Shown here piece after piece: positions 47,030 through 57,099 of a DNA stretch of 57,236 nucleotides. This DNA is from an uncultured Schlesneria sp. GTDB lineage: Bacteria > Planctomycetota > Planctomycetia > Planctomycetales > Planctomycetaceae. Position 1 is the stretch's first letter. Each line of letters starts with the position of its first letter. The notes under the pieces are model-generated. The model searched no databases, had not been told where the DNA came from, and saw only the letters and a list, made by a program, of their open reading frames with translations. The DNA lies in assembly GCA_903858935.1 (NCBI GenBank), contig CAIOKO010000254.1:1-57236 (forward strand), read 5' to 3'. A program made the translations under genes and the position numbers.

Positions 47030-48433
47030 ATGAGCAGGCCACTTCGGATCTCGCAAAATGCTGTTAACTCGCAGCAACGATCAATGGCGATCAGCCGTCG
47101 TCAGTTTCTGCGCGGCGTCGGTGTGTCGATCGCATTGCCGACGTTGCCTTCGTTGATGTCCCGGCGCGGAATCGCCGAAGAACTATCGAAGCCCGGTACC
47201 GGACCGGCCACGACCGCAACCGGCGCACCACTTCGTATGGCTTTCATGTCGATTCCAAACGGTGTTCAACAGGATCACTGGTTTCCCAGTGATGACTTTA
47301 CGCTCAACGATAGCATGGCTCCGCTGGAAGGACTTAAACAACACTTTCAGGTGATCGGCGGACTGGATCACCAGCACGCCACAGCCGGACGGGACGGCGC
47401 GGGGGATCACGCCCGCGCAAGCGCGACATTCCTGACCGGGGCACGTGCTCGCAAGACTGCCGGCAGCGACATTTATGTCGGTGTTTCGGTGGATCAAGTT
47501 GCCGCCCAGAAGCTTGGGCATCTCACGCGGTTTCCATCGCTGGAACTCTCATCCGATGTCGTTCGCAATTCTGGTAGTTGCGATTCCGGCTATGCCTGTG
47601 CCTATCAGTACAACCTGGCGTGGAGTTCGCCAACGACGCCTGTCAGCCCGGAACCGAATCCGAGACTGGTCTTCGAACGGCTGTTTGGCGCCGGAGACAA
47701 AGTAGACCGTCAGAAGAATTTTGCGATTCGGCAAGAAACCGAGAAGAGCATTTTAGACTTCGTTTTGGAAGAAACCGGTGACGCACGACGACGACTTGGC
47801 AATCAAGATCTGCGTAAGTTTGACGAGTATTTGACCGTTGTCCGGGAAATGGAACAACGACTCAAAGCGGCTGAACGATTCAAAGATCGCCCGGAACCCG
47901 ATGTTCAAACACCGGCAGGTATTCCTTCCGATTTTGCTGAGTACATGCAGTTCATGTACGACATGCTGATCCTGGCCTTTCAGACCGATTCGACTCGAAT
48001 TGGGACGCTACTGCTGGCCTATGATGGCAGCAATAAGACCTATCCACAAATTGGCATCCCGGAAGGGCATCACTACCTGACTCACAATCAGCGGAATCCC
48101 GTGCTGGTGAAAAAGGTCGCCGAAATCGATAAGTACTATCTCAGTTGCTTCGCAAAATTTCTCGAAAGAATGTCAAAGATCGAAGATGTCGACGGAAACT
48201 CGTTATTGCATAACTCGATGATCGTCTATGGGGGAGCGATCGCGGATGGTAATCGCCACACCCACGATAACCTTCCCGTGATTCTGGCCGGACACGCGGG
48301 AGGTGCCTTCACCACCAATCGCTTTTTCAAAGCTCCACGACAGCCGATGTCCAACCTTTTCGTCACGATGCTGAACCAGTTCGGAGTCGAAGCCGACAAG
48401 TTCGGAGATTCAAATGGGCGGCTGGTTTTTTAA
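47030..48433 (+). CDS. DUF1552 protein
   Basis: This 467-residue protein has a Tat-like leader (ISRRQFLRGVGVSIALP). Family motifs include APLRMAFMSIPNGVQQDHWF, GGLDHQHATAGRDGAGDHAR and YLPxL-type segments, with LAGHAGGAF near the end. DUF1552 proteins share the alkaline-phosphatase-like fold of DUF1501 and usually sit beside DUF1592 proteins, as here. ATG 47030 has AGGG upstream. It is the second gene of the pair with 44445-46976. Confidence 0.92.
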   Translation: MSRPLRISQNAVNSQQRSMAISRRQFLRGVGVSIALPTLPSLMSRRGIAEELSKPGTGPATTATGAPLRMAFMSIPNGVQQDHWFPSDDFTLNDSMAPLEGLKQHFQVIGGLDHQHATAGRDGAGDHARASATFLTGARARKTAGSDIYVGVSVDQVAAQKLGHLTRFPSLELSSDVVRNSGSCDSGYACAYQYNLAWSSPTTPVSPEPNPRLVFERLFGAGDKVDRQKNFAIRQETEKSILDFVLEETGDARRRLGNQDLRKFDEYLTVVREMEQRLKAAERFKDRPEPDVQTPAGIPSDFAEYMQFMYDMLILAFQTDSTRIGTLLLAYDGSNKTYPQIGIPEGHHYLTHNQRNPVLVKKVAEIDKYYLSCFAKFLERMSKIEDVDGNSLLHNSMIVYGGAIADGNRHTHDNLPVILAGHAGGAFTTNRFFKAPRQPMSNLFVTMLNQFGVEADKFGDSNGRLVF

Positions 48434-48454
48434 TCGAGTCGTGCCGTAACAGGC

Positions 48455-50290
48455 TTATGTCCGGGGGCCGATCAGGACCAGCGACAGCCGTCGACCATAA
48501 AACCACAGAGGATCGCCAACAGCTGCGATCTGCCAGGCCTGACCCGTATCGGCCGAAACGCGAATGTCTCGCCTTGTCCATTCAAGCACAAGAAATCGTG
48601 ATTGAGGCTTCCGACGTTCTTTGTCCATCGCTTTCGTCAGTCCAATATCCCAGCCTTCCGTGGTCACCAGTTCTGCCCGAGGCCAGCGACTTCGAAGGAT
48701 ATACTTCAGTGCCACAGGGATGGGGTCGCGACTTGAGATCAATGAAATCCGCTGTACTTCGGGCAGCAATTCGAGGCGTGACTTTAAGACCGCCATTCGA
48801 TGCACGTCCTCTGAAACACGGTTCCGTGTATCAAGCCCCGCGGATATGCAACCCAACAGTGAGACATACACGGTGCACCGCAACAAATGACACCATCCCG
48901 CTTCGGTCCATCCATTGTTACTAAAGCTGATCGCGGATGCCAACTTCGGCCCCAACGCCAACAGGATTCCTGTCAGGGCGGCACCAAGCAATCCCAAAAC
49001 GCAAGACATCGTTAGTCTCGAAACAATCAGACCTGCAACGAGAACAATCAATGCCGCTTCAGCCGGAGGAGAGACCTTTCGTTCGATCAGCGAGCCAATC
49101 CCCAGGGCTGCCAGCAAAATCGTTGGCGCCAAAAGCGCAACGTTCCAGACCAAAGTGTTTGTAACGGTCATCGTTCCGGTAATCCCCGCAATCACGCGGC
49201 AAGCGAACAGGCATGACCACCACAACAATAAGTACTCGTAACTCCGACGAGACAATCCGCCTGCTGAATCACGGGATTCCTGCCAGCACCGATGCAAGCC
49301 GACCAATAACCAACCGATCAACATCGCCGATTGAGTCAGCCAATCGCTGTAAGACTGTTGAAGAAGAGGACAGACGTCCGTCCGCCAATCGGTTTCTCCA
49401 GGTTCCAGACACTCCTTGGGAAGACTGGTCCACCAGGCGCGCCAGAATGATCTTCCATGCTGATTGAACATCATCAGTTCCCACCAGCCACCAACCAGGA
49501 GACCAACCACGACGAGAATCAGAATCGACCTTAATGCTGGCGACCCAAGAACCCGCGTATTATTGGTTAACTCACTGATCGACCTGGTTCTCGGAGGGGA
49601 GATCAACCCCAACAGAAAAAAAATCGAAGGTATACTGAACGCAATCGGACCAATCGTCAGCAACGAAACGCCAAACAGAACACCGCTGCCAAAGAGATTC
49701 AACGAGACCAGCGATTGACCTTGCTCCAGATACCGTTGAAAACTGAACATGGATGCAAGCATCAGGCACAGACCGACGGCACAATTCGTCGGGACGATCG
49801 CCGATTCCAGCACTTGAGGATGGCTGCACATGAGCAACCCCGAAATCAGCGCCGTATTCGCACCCCCAATTCGACAGGCACATCGTGTCACGAGCCAGAT
49901 CGCGGTACCTGTGGCAATCAGCGAGATCAGGGATGTTGAGAACGGATGGGATGGTCCGATCAGCCGGACAACAAATCCGTTCAACCAGCCTGCAGCTGGT
50001 GGCTGAAAAATTAAAGGCTGGCCCGTTTCATTGATTCCCGGTTCAAGAATCGATTTGATCGACGTTGAATTAGCGACAGCCAGACTTCGTAACCCCCACA
50101 TGGAATCAAGTTCATTCAGCCCTGGATTGGTCAGCAGCTGGAACGCAGGCAGAATGCAGCAAACTACAATCAACGGAGCAAATGCTGAGACTCGGCTCAG
50201 GGTCGTAAACAATCGGTCTCGCGGTGACGAGACCGCCCGCAAAAGGTCTGCATCATTAAGCAATACCGGATTCGGTATGACCGGTGTCAT
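48455..50290 (-). CDS. Polytopic membrane protein, GT-C glycosyltransferase-like
   Basis: This 611-residue protein has about ten or more membrane helices, for example LIVVCCILPAFQLLTNPGL near the N-terminus and ILVVVGLLVGGWWELMMF in the middle. After helix 1 comes an outer loop NELDSMWGLRSLAV with acidic residues, as in ArnT/PMT-type lipid-linked sugar transferases (GT83). The C-terminal soluble part is about 140 residues (LLPEVQRISLISSRDPIPVA). It probably adds a sugar at the outer face of the membrane. ATG 50290 has GGAG six bases upstream. It faces left, convergent with DUF1552 (21 bp gap). Confidence 0.7.
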   Translation of the reverse strand: MTPVIPNPVLLNDADLLRAVSSPRDRLFTTLSRVSAFAPLIVVCCILPAFQLLTNPGLNELDSMWGLRSLAVANSTSIKSILEPGINETGQPLIFQPPAAGWLNGFVVRLIGPSHPFSTSLISLIATGTAIWLVTRCACRIGGANTALISGLLMCSHPQVLESAIVPTNCAVGLCLMLASMFSFQRYLEQGQSLVSLNLFGSGVLFGVSLLTIGPIAFSIPSIFFLLGLISPPRTRSISELTNNTRVLGSPALRSILILVVVGLLVGGWWELMMFNQHGRSFWRAWWTSLPKECLEPGETDWRTDVCPLLQQSYSDWLTQSAMLIGWLLVGLHRCWQESRDSAGGLSRRSYEYLLLWWSCLFACRVIAGITGTMTVTNTLVWNVALLAPTILLAALGIGSLIERKVSPPAEAALIVLVAGLIVSRLTMSCVLGLLGAALTGILLALGPKLASAISFSNNGWTEAGWCHLLRCTVYVSLLGCISAGLDTRNRVSEDVHRMAVLKSRLELLPEVQRISLISSRDPIPVALKYILRSRWPRAELVTTEGWDIGLTKAMDKERRKPQSRFLVLEWTRRDIRVSADTGQAWQIAAVGDPLWFYGRRLSLVLIGPRT

Positions 50291-50422
50291 ATCGTACTCC
50301 GCTTTAAATCATCACAAACCAGTTGATTAGCGCCAGTCCTATTACCGCAGGATACCGTTGCTCGTGTTCCCGCAGCCCTCCGATCAACTTCTAATGCTTG
50401 CTGCATCGCTTGAAAGCAAGGT

Positions 50423-51409
50423 TCAGAGTGTGGAATTAGCAACAAGTTGCTCTCGTTTCCAGCGGATGATGTCATCCAGAATGGCTCCAAGCGACATCGT
50501 CGGCTTTTTTCCCAGAATTTTTTCCAAACGTGAGACATCCGGAACTCGTCGTCGAACATCTTCGAAATCGTCTCCATAGGCCTCACGATATGGCAGGTAT
50601 TCGATCTTCACCGCAGGATTCACACGCTGAATGATTTCTTCCGCCAATTGCCGGATCGTGACCGGAAAATCACTGCCAATATTGTAGACCGAACCATGTG
50701 CTGCTGGTGTTTCCACAAGGCTGATCACAGCATCGACGACTTCGCGGACGTGTCCGAAACAGCGTACCTGCTGACCGTCATCGTAGACAACGATTGGCCC
50801 ACCCTTGAGCGCCGCATCAACAAATCGCGGAATGACCATCCCGTAATGCCCTACCTGCCTGGGGCCGACGACGTTGAAGAATCGTCCCAGGACGACCGGT
50901 AAGCCGTGTTTGCGGTGGTAAGCCAGCGCAAGAAATTCGTCAATTGCTTTCGAACATCCATAGGCCCAACGCGGTCGCGACGTCGGTCCAAAGACCAGAT
51001 CGTCTTCTTCTGTCCAGCGTTCTTTCGGATTCTTTCCGTAGACTTCGCTGGTTGAAGCAATAAACACCCGTTGATTTCGCTGTACCGCCAACCGCAGCAA
51101 CTCTTCGGTCGGATAGATATTCGTCTGAATCGTTCGAACCGGATCATCTGCGACCAGTTTAACCCCGACCGCCGCAGCCATGTGGTAAACCACGTCAGCG
51201 TGCGCCATGACTTCCGCCAGGATCACTGGATCTGTAATCGATCCCATTCGAATCTTCAGACGCGGATGGTTTTCAATCGGAGCAAGGTTTTCCCGCCGGC
51301 CGGTCGAGAGATCGTCAAGGATTGTCACCTCGTTTCCCATCTCTAGCAGACGCTCAGACAGGTGGCTGCCGATAAATCCTGACCCACCCGTCACCAGACA
51401 ACGTTGCAT
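50423..51409 (-). CDS. NAD-dependent epimerase/dehydratase (extended SDR)
   Basis: This 328-residue protein has the Rossmann motif GGSGFIGSH at 8-16, then STSEVYG (Ser/Thr119-121), the catalytic pair Tyr150 and Lys154 (YGCSK) and the NVVGPRQ segment. It is an extended SDR of the UDP-glucose 4-epimerase/UDP-glucuronate decarboxylase type; which sugar nucleotide it uses is not clear. ATG 51409 has GGGAG seven bases upstream. The membrane glycosyltransferase-like gene starts 132 bp downstream on the same strand, so they may act in one surface-sugar pathway. Confidence 0.9.
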   Translation of the reverse strand: MQRCLVTGGSGFIGSHLSERLLEMGNEVTILDDLSTGRRENLAPIENHPRLKIRMGSITDPVILAEVMAHADVVYHMAAAVGVKLVADDPVRTIQTNIYPTEELLRLAVQRNQRVFIASTSEVYGKNPKERWTEEDDLVFGPTSRPRWAYGCSKAIDEFLALAYHRKHGLPVVLGRFFNVVGPRQVGHYGMVIPRFVDAALKGGPIVVYDDGQQVRCFGHVREVVDAVISLVETPAAHGSVYNIGSDFPVTIRQLAEEIIQRVNPAVKIEYLPYREAYGDDFEDVRRRVPDVSRLEKILGKKPTMSLGAILDDIIRWKREQLVANSTL

Positions 51410-51762
51410 GAACCACTCCCACAATACAAATTCAATTCACCCGCCGGATATTTCCAATACATCACGATACCCGAGACGATCTTCCCGTCACAACCGAGTC
51501 GGGTTTTCTGGATTCGCATTCGTTCCATAAATGCAAGTGGCGAGCAATGTCAGACTACGTCAAAATGAGCGTTTCGCGACAAATATCGACAATTATGCCA
51601 GCAGAATTGTCATCGCCGGGATCTTCCGCTCGTTTCGCCCGACGCCGAAGCAGTTTACAACCGGAATAAAGCGGTAGAACCGGTCCAGAACCGCGCAAAA
51701 AACTGCCAACCGGGAATTGGTCGCTTGTGTTAAACCTCATATTCGTTAGACTTTTGGGCCGG
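51410..51762. other. Gap before tRNA-Arg, no gene seen
   Basis: Neither strand shows a supported gene. The gap holds the promoter region of the epimerase and of tRNA-Arg. Confidence 0.4.
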
Positions 51763-51837
<75 letters not shown>

Positions 51838-52011
51838 TTTATGCCACAATGAGTTACATCAAGTGGCTGATTTCTTTCTGAGCCATCTGTACCCGGGTAC
51901 ATCCAGAAAATGTGCCCGGAAACTGGCTTGGTTTGAGGGGATGAGCCACATCTGAGGATGTGCCCTTGTCGGATTTGGCTAAACGGAATGGATTCATCGA
52001 AATCGTTGAAT

Positions 52012-53265
52012 CTACTCTGCCATTTCTTCTTTAGCCCGAGGTTGGATCAGGAACGAACTGAGAACCTCAGCATCCTTTTGTACGTCTCCAGGGGCATAGT
52101 GCTTTCGCGTTGTTTCCCAGGATGAATGTCGCATCACCCTACAAATCACAAGGGGCGGCACACCGGCATTTCGAAGTCGTTCCCCACAGGATCTGCGTAG
52201 GTCGTGAGCGGAAGCATACTTGGCAGGGCTTCCCGTTCTTTCATTGGCTGGTTCCACTTCGATATTTGCTGCTTTTCCAATCCGTGAAATGATTTTGCCA
52301 ACCCAATCGGCGTGAGGTCGTAGTTGAGTGACTTTTCTTCGGACTTTGAATTGAAGTGATAATGGTGTGAACACCCATCCCTTTCGTTTTTCTTTTGGGG
52401 TCTCCAAAAGAAGGCCTTCAAACCAGGGGAGTAGAGGAATGTTCTCTTCGGTGTCATTCTTTTGCATCGCTGCCGGGATTTCCAAAACTGGAAAGGTTCC
52501 GTTTCTCCAAACAGGGCGGATCGTTCCAGATTTTTCCCAAGATACGTGCATCAATTCATCCAACCTCAGGGCCGAAGTCCACAATCCTCTCAGAACATGT
52601 TTCCACGATTCTGCTGCAACGTCACCAACGACTGAGACAGTCGCATTGAGCATCGCTTCGAATTCGTTTTCAGTGATCGGTCTCCCCTTCATGACCTTCA
52701 TTTTTGGAGTCTTAAGCTTCCGAATCTTTGGGGCCACTGGGAGCCAGTCTTGAAGGTGTGCCCAACTCAGTGCAGCCAGGACGCAACCCATATAACCCTT
52801 TACCGTATGGTGGGATCTGGGCTTCTTCCGTCGACTTTGTTCGCCAGCTAAAAGTTTTGCTTGAAGTTGCTGTAAAGCATTTGGATCAGCCATGTCACCA
52901 AGCGTTTTTGGCTTGAGAATACGTTCTGACAGATCCAAGCGGCTTTCCGCATGAAAGGCTGTACTTTCACGAACTGTTGCCAGATGAAGAGTCCGATATT
53001 GCTCTCGAAAATCTGACCAAATCATCTCTGATCCCAGGACTTTTTCTCGTCCTGATGATGTGGAAATTCCCAACAGCAGCTTTGCTTCAAGCTCTGCTTT
53101 TTGTTGTTCAGCTTCGTCTTCATCCCTGGTCCCTGTTGAGATCCGAATCTGCCGCTTTTCAACAGGGCAGTCATACCTCAGTTGGAAGGGACGGTTCGGG
53201 TAACGAACGATCCGAACCTTGGGGATCTTCTTGAGTGGTGAAGAGCGTACGCTACGCTTGGCCAT
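52012..53265 (-). CDS. Tyrosine recombinase/integrase
   Basis: This 417-residue integrase has an N-terminal basic arm, a core-binding domain at about 75-180 and a catalytic domain with Arg234 (SALRLDELMH), His354/Arg357 (HDLRRSC), His380 and Tyr390 (RHSSWETTRKHY). All catalytic positions are present. ATG 53265 has GAGGAA upstream. It lies next to tRNA-Arg, pointing toward it, the standard layout for integrative elements and genomic islands. The next gene upstream is an excisionase-like protein, 51 bp away. Confidence 0.95.
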   Translation of the reverse strand: MAKRSVRSSPLKKIPKVRIVRYPNRPFQLRYDCPVEKRQIRISTGTRDEDEAEQQKAELEAKLLLGISTSSGREKVLGSEMIWSDFREQYRTLHLATVRESTAFHAESRLDLSERILKPKTLGDMADPNALQQLQAKLLAGEQSRRKKPRSHHTVKGYMGCVLAALSWAHLQDWLPVAPKIRKLKTPKMKVMKGRPITENEFEAMLNATVSVVGDVAAESWKHVLRGLWTSALRLDELMHVSWEKSGTIRPVWRNGTFPVLEIPAAMQKNDTEENIPLLPWFEGLLLETPKEKRKGWVFTPLSLQFKVRRKVTQLRPHADWVGKIISRIGKAANIEVEPANERTGSPAKYASAHDLRRSCGERLRNAGVPPLVICRVMRHSSWETTRKHYAPGDVQKDAEVLSSFLIQPRAKEEMAE

Positions 53266-53316
53266 GACCTAGTTCCTCTGCGATCCAGCTTGGGGAAGGC
53301 ACTTGACGAACCAGGG

Positions 53317-53553
53317 TCAGACCGCATCTGAAGCGGACTGTTCGCTTTGATGGGGTTTTGAATTTCGAACGTAATCAATCCAATCACGGCCATGGATGTA
53401 GGCGTGCTTGTGAACGTAATAGACCTTCAGCCCCGCCCTTCGGGCAGACCTGAGGGTGGCCTCACGGATTCCAAGTCTCTGTGTGAAGGCCTTGAGCGTG
53501 TAGAGCTCTTCTGGATTGATTACACCTGAACCGAATTCATTGCTGGTCGTCAT
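53317..53553 (-). CDS. Excisionase-like small DNA-binding protein
   Basis: This 78-residue protein has a MerR/excisionase-type helix-turn-helix: LYTLKAFTQRLGIREATLRS followed by the wing RAGLKVYYVHKHAYIHGRDW. ATG 53553 has GGAAAGG six bases upstream; the frame's earlier start at 53592 is not needed. It is next to the integrase and in the same direction, so it likely controls excision or serves as a recombination directionality factor. Confidence 0.75.
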   Translation of the reverse strand: MTTSNEFGSGVINPEELYTLKAFTQRLGIREATLRSARRAGLKVYYVHKHAYIHGRDWIDYVRNSKPHQSEQSASDAV

Positions 53554-53732
53554 TTTGAACCTTTCCTGCTGGTTTGTGGATCGTGCTTCCACAAGCAGCA
53601 GGAGCCATTCATGACTACCCGCGAGAATTCCGATCTACTCTGTAAGTCCTTTTCAGGAAAAGAGTACTGGAAATCTAAAAAAGATCCGTTTGTTCATTTC
53701 GACCGAAAACTTGAATGTGCAGTTTTTGGAAA

Positions 53733-54845
53733 TCAGTCGAAGTCATTTTCTTCAGAATTCTTGTCTTCAACTGAATTGTCTATTGCTTCTATGTCGTATG
53801 TCTCGTCATCCAGCATCCGCTTAAATCCAGGATTGATTCTTCCACCAACAAAGGCACTGCGGTATTTTTTCATTGCATTCGGCCCAAGGTATTCGATCAT
53901 TCGGCGACGTACCCTTGATAGCAGTGGCTTACCTGATTTGGACATCCATCCCAAACTTTCGGCAATTTGTTCAGCAGTCAAAGGGAAATTTGCCTTTTCT
54001 CCCCTCGTCACTGAATCGTGATGTTGACTAAGAAGCTTCTTCAGGAAGATTACGTCCACATCGACATGACGGCGACCTTTGGGTTTCCACTTCTTCTTAA
54101 TCGAACTCGAGGGTTTGTTTTTCTTAACGTCCTTGTCACTTTGAATTTGCTCTAACATGAACACCAAGACATCGACCGCTGCCAGGGATGCTTCAATAAA
54201 GTTCCCACAAAAAGGCTGACCGTGTAGGTAGGCCCCGATAATGTCTGGGCACCAGGAGCCTTTTTCTGGTTCCGAAAACGTTTCCAGAAACTTTTCAAAT
54301 TGACGGTTGGAATTCCCCTCATGAATCAATATTGGTCGTGGGTTACAGTTTTGCGGCCAAGAAAACTCAGCCCAAGGGACGGAAGTCAGTTCATGAAGTC
54401 GAGACTGAAAATCTACTTCTGCCCGGAGATAAGGAGCATCTATTTCCCAGGCCAGAAAGTAAACAACGCTTACCCACGTTATCAAGTTTTCAGAAGATCC
54501 GGTTCGGATTCGGGGCAAATTGAACTTGGGAAGAAGTCCCTTTGGAATTCCCAGCAACCAGTCATGAATCCCTGAAAGGTCTCGGTTTAACTGACGGCAG
54601 ATGGTCTTGTCACCGTAAAAATAGTGTGCATGGAACTTACAGTCTTCGGTTGGGGTCTCGATTGTTAGGGCCAGCGGCTCTTCCGAATATGCCGCAGCTT
54701 GATTCTTGACAACTTCCTTGATTTCGTTTTCTTCGTAGAACGGTGACATCAAGATCCCGTGGAAAAGTTTCTCCCCCTCATTAAATTGTGGACGGAGTTT
54801 CTCTTTAAGCCGAAGGAACGGTTCCTTCCAGTCGGATTTTGGCAT
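53733..54845 (-). CDS. Unknown element-borne protein with a C-terminal basic helical region
   Basis: This 370-residue protein has no signal peptide or membrane helix. Its N-terminal half mixes acidic and basic helices (SDWKEPFLRLKEKLRPQFNE). The middle is hydrophobic and Trp-rich (ENLITWVSVVYFLAWEIDAP). The C-terminus is Lys/Arg-rich, then FPLTAEQIAESLGWMSK and KPLLSRVRRRMIEYLG, a possible DNA-binding wing. ATG 54845 has GAGGTG nine bases upstream; GTG 54857 is an option. It may be part of the element's replication or defence set, by neighbourhood. No family was recognised. Confidence 0.6.
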   Translation of the reverse strand: MPKSDWKEPFLRLKEKLRPQFNEGEKLFHGILMSPFYEENEIKEVVKNQAAAYSEEPLALTIETPTEDCKFHAHYFYGDKTICRQLNRDLSGIHDWLLGIPKGLLPKFNLPRIRTGSSENLITWVSVVYFLAWEIDAPYLRAEVDFQSRLHELTSVPWAEFSWPQNCNPRPILIHEGNSNRQFEKFLETFSEPEKGSWCPDIIGAYLHGQPFCGNFIEASLAAVDVLVFMLEQIQSDKDVKKNKPSSSIKKKWKPKGRRHVDVDVIFLKKLLSQHHDSVTRGEKANFPLTAEQIAESLGWMSKSGKPLLSRVRRRMIEYLGPNAMKKYRSAFVGGRINPGFKRMLDDETYDIEAIDNSVEDKNSEENDFD

Positions 54846-54918
54846 GACGTGGTTCACCTCTACGCTGTGGTTTACGGGTAGAGCAAAGCATCAGTCTTGC
54901 CGCATTCGCTGCCTGGAA

Positions 54919-55140
54919 TCAGAGGCCGTTCATCAAATCTGACAGGCTCATTCCGAGGGTGTTGGCTATGAGATCGATGTTCCTCAATGCCAGATTTCTC
55001 TCTCCTCGTTCAATCCCACCCATGTACGTTCGGTCCAGACCGCATTCAGCTGCAAACGCTTCCTGGGACAGGCCCCGTGCCTTCCTCAGTTCCCGGACTC
55101 TCTGTCCGAAGCGTTTCAAAATGTCTGCTGCTTTGCCCAT
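54919..55140 (-). CDS. XRE-family regulator (controller-like)
   Basis: This 73-residue protein is a single helix-turn-helix of the Xre type: [20 protein letters not shown], then [20 protein letters not shown]. Such small proteins include the C (controller) proteins of restriction-modification systems. It starts at ATG 55140 (GTG 55146 possible). The nuclease-like gene begins 182 bp away in the opposite direction, so it may repress or time that gene. No methyltransferase is seen here. Confidence 0.8.
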   Translation of the reverse strand: MGKAADILKRFGQRVRELRKARGLSQEAFAAECGLDRTYMGGIERGERNLALRNIDLIANTLGMSLSDLMNGL

Positions 55141-55321
55141 GCACAAAGCGTGAGCAGAAGCCGACTTTCAGTCCACGGGCTATGAGTATCACCCGGAGTG
55201 AAGTACGGGTATGATTGATGAAGTTGAAAAACTGGTCGGAAATCATGAAATACCGTGCCCCAGGCTTGTCAGGCCACTCGTCCACAATGGGAGTTTCTTC
55301 ATACTTCCGTGTTTCTGGAGA

Positions 55322-56230
55322 ATGACTTTGTTCCATCGTCAACTTTCACAAGATCTCGTAGATACCTTGTTGAGCTCCCCGTTCTGGCCACAGATTGTCG
55401 CTGACAAAAGACTTCATCCCGAAATTCGAAGGGATAAAGTGACAGTGTACTATTCAGGGTGTGCGATCATGCGGGAATTGAAGCTCCAACAGGGGCAGCT
55501 AAGTTGTTCTGTCAGTCTTCGCCACGTTCCTTTTGCGGCGACTGGTAGCGGTCAGGTTCAGATGACTTTAAACCCTGAACGTGGACTAGAGTTTGATTTG
55601 ACACCGGTTGCAATTCCTCTCGGACTCGGAACAGAAGACGTTTTAGCTGCCTATAAAATGGCGGCTCAGGTTACACCAGAAAAGAAAATGTTGGGAGCCG
55701 TTCTGAACCACAGGGCGAATGAAGGCGTTGTGGTTGATCAGGAAATTGCTTTCGCCGGTGGAGAGAGAAGTGATGACAGGATCGATCTCTGCTATTTCGA
55801 TTCGGATCTAAGGAAGTTGGCCTTTGTTGAAATCAAAAGAGTTGATGACAAGAGGCTTATGTCCTGTGGTGGCGATCCTCCCGAGGTACTGACCCAGTTG
55901 CAGAATTACACCCATCGCTTTGAGAACGAAAGACCCAACATACTTGAGGCCTTCCGCAAGACCATCGAATTAAAACGGAAACTGAATCTCGACGCCCGCG
56001 TATGCCGAATTCCAACCGATGAACCCAAAGAACTCTTGATGCGACCGATTCTGGCAATTGGTGGTTGTACTGAAAAGATTGTTCAAGAAATCCTGAATGC
56101 AGATACTCATTGGAAACCGCTTTTGGACGGACTTCCTCAAGTTGCAGCAGGACTTCACCTCTTTGGGAATAGTGGCTTTACTTTGGGCCTCAGGCCGGGC
56201 AGCCAAACGAAAGTCTGGGGCACCGACTGA
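55322..56230 (+). CDS. PD-(D/E)XK-type nuclease-like protein
   Basis: This protein of about 302 residues ends at 56230. It carries a restriction-endonuclease-like core near residues 135-175 from this start: VVDQEIAFAGGERSDDRIDL with a metal-type Asp155, then LRKLAFVEIKRVDDKR with Glu170 and Lys172. This D-x14-ExK layout is the PD-(D/E)XK signature. The N-terminal half (SVSLRHVPFAATGSGQVQMT) is all-beta. ATG 55322 has GGAG too near; TTG 55328 has better spacing and ATG 55211 extends the frame, so the start is uncertain. It is divergent from the XRE gene and probably an element-borne nuclease. The exact class is unknown. Confidence 0.65.
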   Translation: MTLFHRQLSQDLVDTLLSSPFWPQIVADKRLHPEIRRDKVTVYYSGCAIMRELKLQQGQLSCSVSLRHVPFAATGSGQVQMTLNPERGLEFDLTPVAIPLGLGTEDVLAAYKMAAQVTPEKKMLGAVLNHRANEGVVVDQEIAFAGGERSDDRIDLCYFDSDLRKLAFVEIKRVDDKRLMSCGGDPPEVLTQLQNYTHRFENERPNILEAFRKTIELKRKLNLDARVCRIPTDEPKELLMRPILAIGGCTEKIVQEILNADTHWKPLLDGLPQVAAGLHLFGNSGFTLGLRPGSQTKVWGTD

Positions 56231-56314
56231 TAGATGAAATCCATTGTCCCACTATCGCCGAAGTCTCCGCTTATTGTTGGACTCTGTTGTTCTTCAACTT
56301 CAGAAAGGTCCAAT

Positions 56315-56530
56315 TCATACTTTCTGCCAGAAGTATTCAAATTCTCCGGCACCATCGTGGTTTTTTAGGGAAACTACAGATGGGTTGGCGGGTCTTCTGG
56401 TCATCACAAATGGAAAGATGTTTCGCGAGTTGTTTGGCGGAATGTTGTTTGGCATCTTGAGATTCACGGAAGGTGGATGGTCTTTGACTAGTATTGAAGT
56501 CATCCGTTTGTGATCGGCTTCTGAAGCCAT
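56315..56530 (-). CDS. Possible small gene coupled to the MBL remnant
   Basis: This 71-residue frame begins at an ATG overlapping the stop of the gene at 56530-57099 (TAATG), which is a translational-coupling layout. It reads MASEADHKRMTSILVKDHPP and ends GEFEYFWQKV, with no recognised family. A second frame (56155-56355) overlaps it by 41 bp. Both could be chance; the coupling is the only real support. Confidence 0.3.
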   Translation of the reverse strand: MASEADHKRMTSILVKDHPPSVNLKMPNNIPPNNSRNIFPFVMTRRPANPSVVSLKNHDGAGEFEYFWQKV

Positions 56531-57099
56531 TAGATCTGGAAAGCGTCCCCATCATTCAGCAATTTCACATTTGGAGTGAAGTCTGAAAACTTCTCGGCCT
56601 CAAAAGTGTGGATTGGGATCACCGTTTTTGCCTTGATTGCTCCAACCAAAGTCTTGATGTCATCTGCGTAGATGTGACCGCTCGTATGGACCTCAAATAG
56701 GTCACCGTTTGCTTCAGCGAGTTTTGACTTCGTTATTTGCCATTCCTTTTGTTCCAGGTAGCCAGACCAACGGGAATAAAGGCATCTGCTGCCTGATGGG
56801 AGATTTCCGTCAAAGTCGCTGTCCAACATGGATGGTCTGAAGAGCATCACGTACTTTGATGGATCTGATCGAATTTCCTCGACCTCAATTCTGGCCGGGG
56901 CCATCAAAGACAAAAGTGTTTTCCTCCAAGTCACTTTTTTATGTTCCAAGTAAAACCTTGGAAAGAATACTTTCACTTGCTGTGTTGATTCCGGTCTCGG
57001 GATCGGAATTTCCGATGCAATCAAGTGCATTACAAATGCTGTATAGGCATCAGCGACAAAGACCTTCTCAGACTTCATGGTCGCCCGCAGAAATCCCAC
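56530..57099 (-). pseudogene. RNase-J/MBL-exonuclease-like gene, 5' part removed by an IS element
   Basis: This 189-residue frame (GTG 57099) lacks the N-terminal metallo-beta-lactamase half with its HxHxDH motif. It keeps the beta-CASP-like middle (VFVADAYTAFVMHLIASEIP) and the C-terminal RMMBL motif HTSGHIYADDIKTL with VIPIHTFEAEKF. Full-length relatives are about 360-400 residues, so half is missing. The upstream DNA switches to a transposase end at TA 57100-57101. The frame stays open by chance for seven codons into the IS end and then stops, so the truncation is real at DNA level. Confidence 0.7.

Noticed and set aside
48457-49939. Plus frames opposite the membrane glycosyltransferase-like gene
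   Set aside because: They are mirror frames of a clear polytopic membrane protein.
55046-55342. Minus frame of 98 codons upstream of the XRE gene
   Set aside because: Its first 65 residues look fairly protein-like (RKYEETPIVDEWPDKPGARY), but it overlaps the XRE gene by 95 bp in another frame and the nuclease start region. It might be real but is unsupported.
56155-56355. Minus frame of 66 codons
   Set aside because: It overlaps the nuclease tail and the coupled small frame; only its composition suggests coding.
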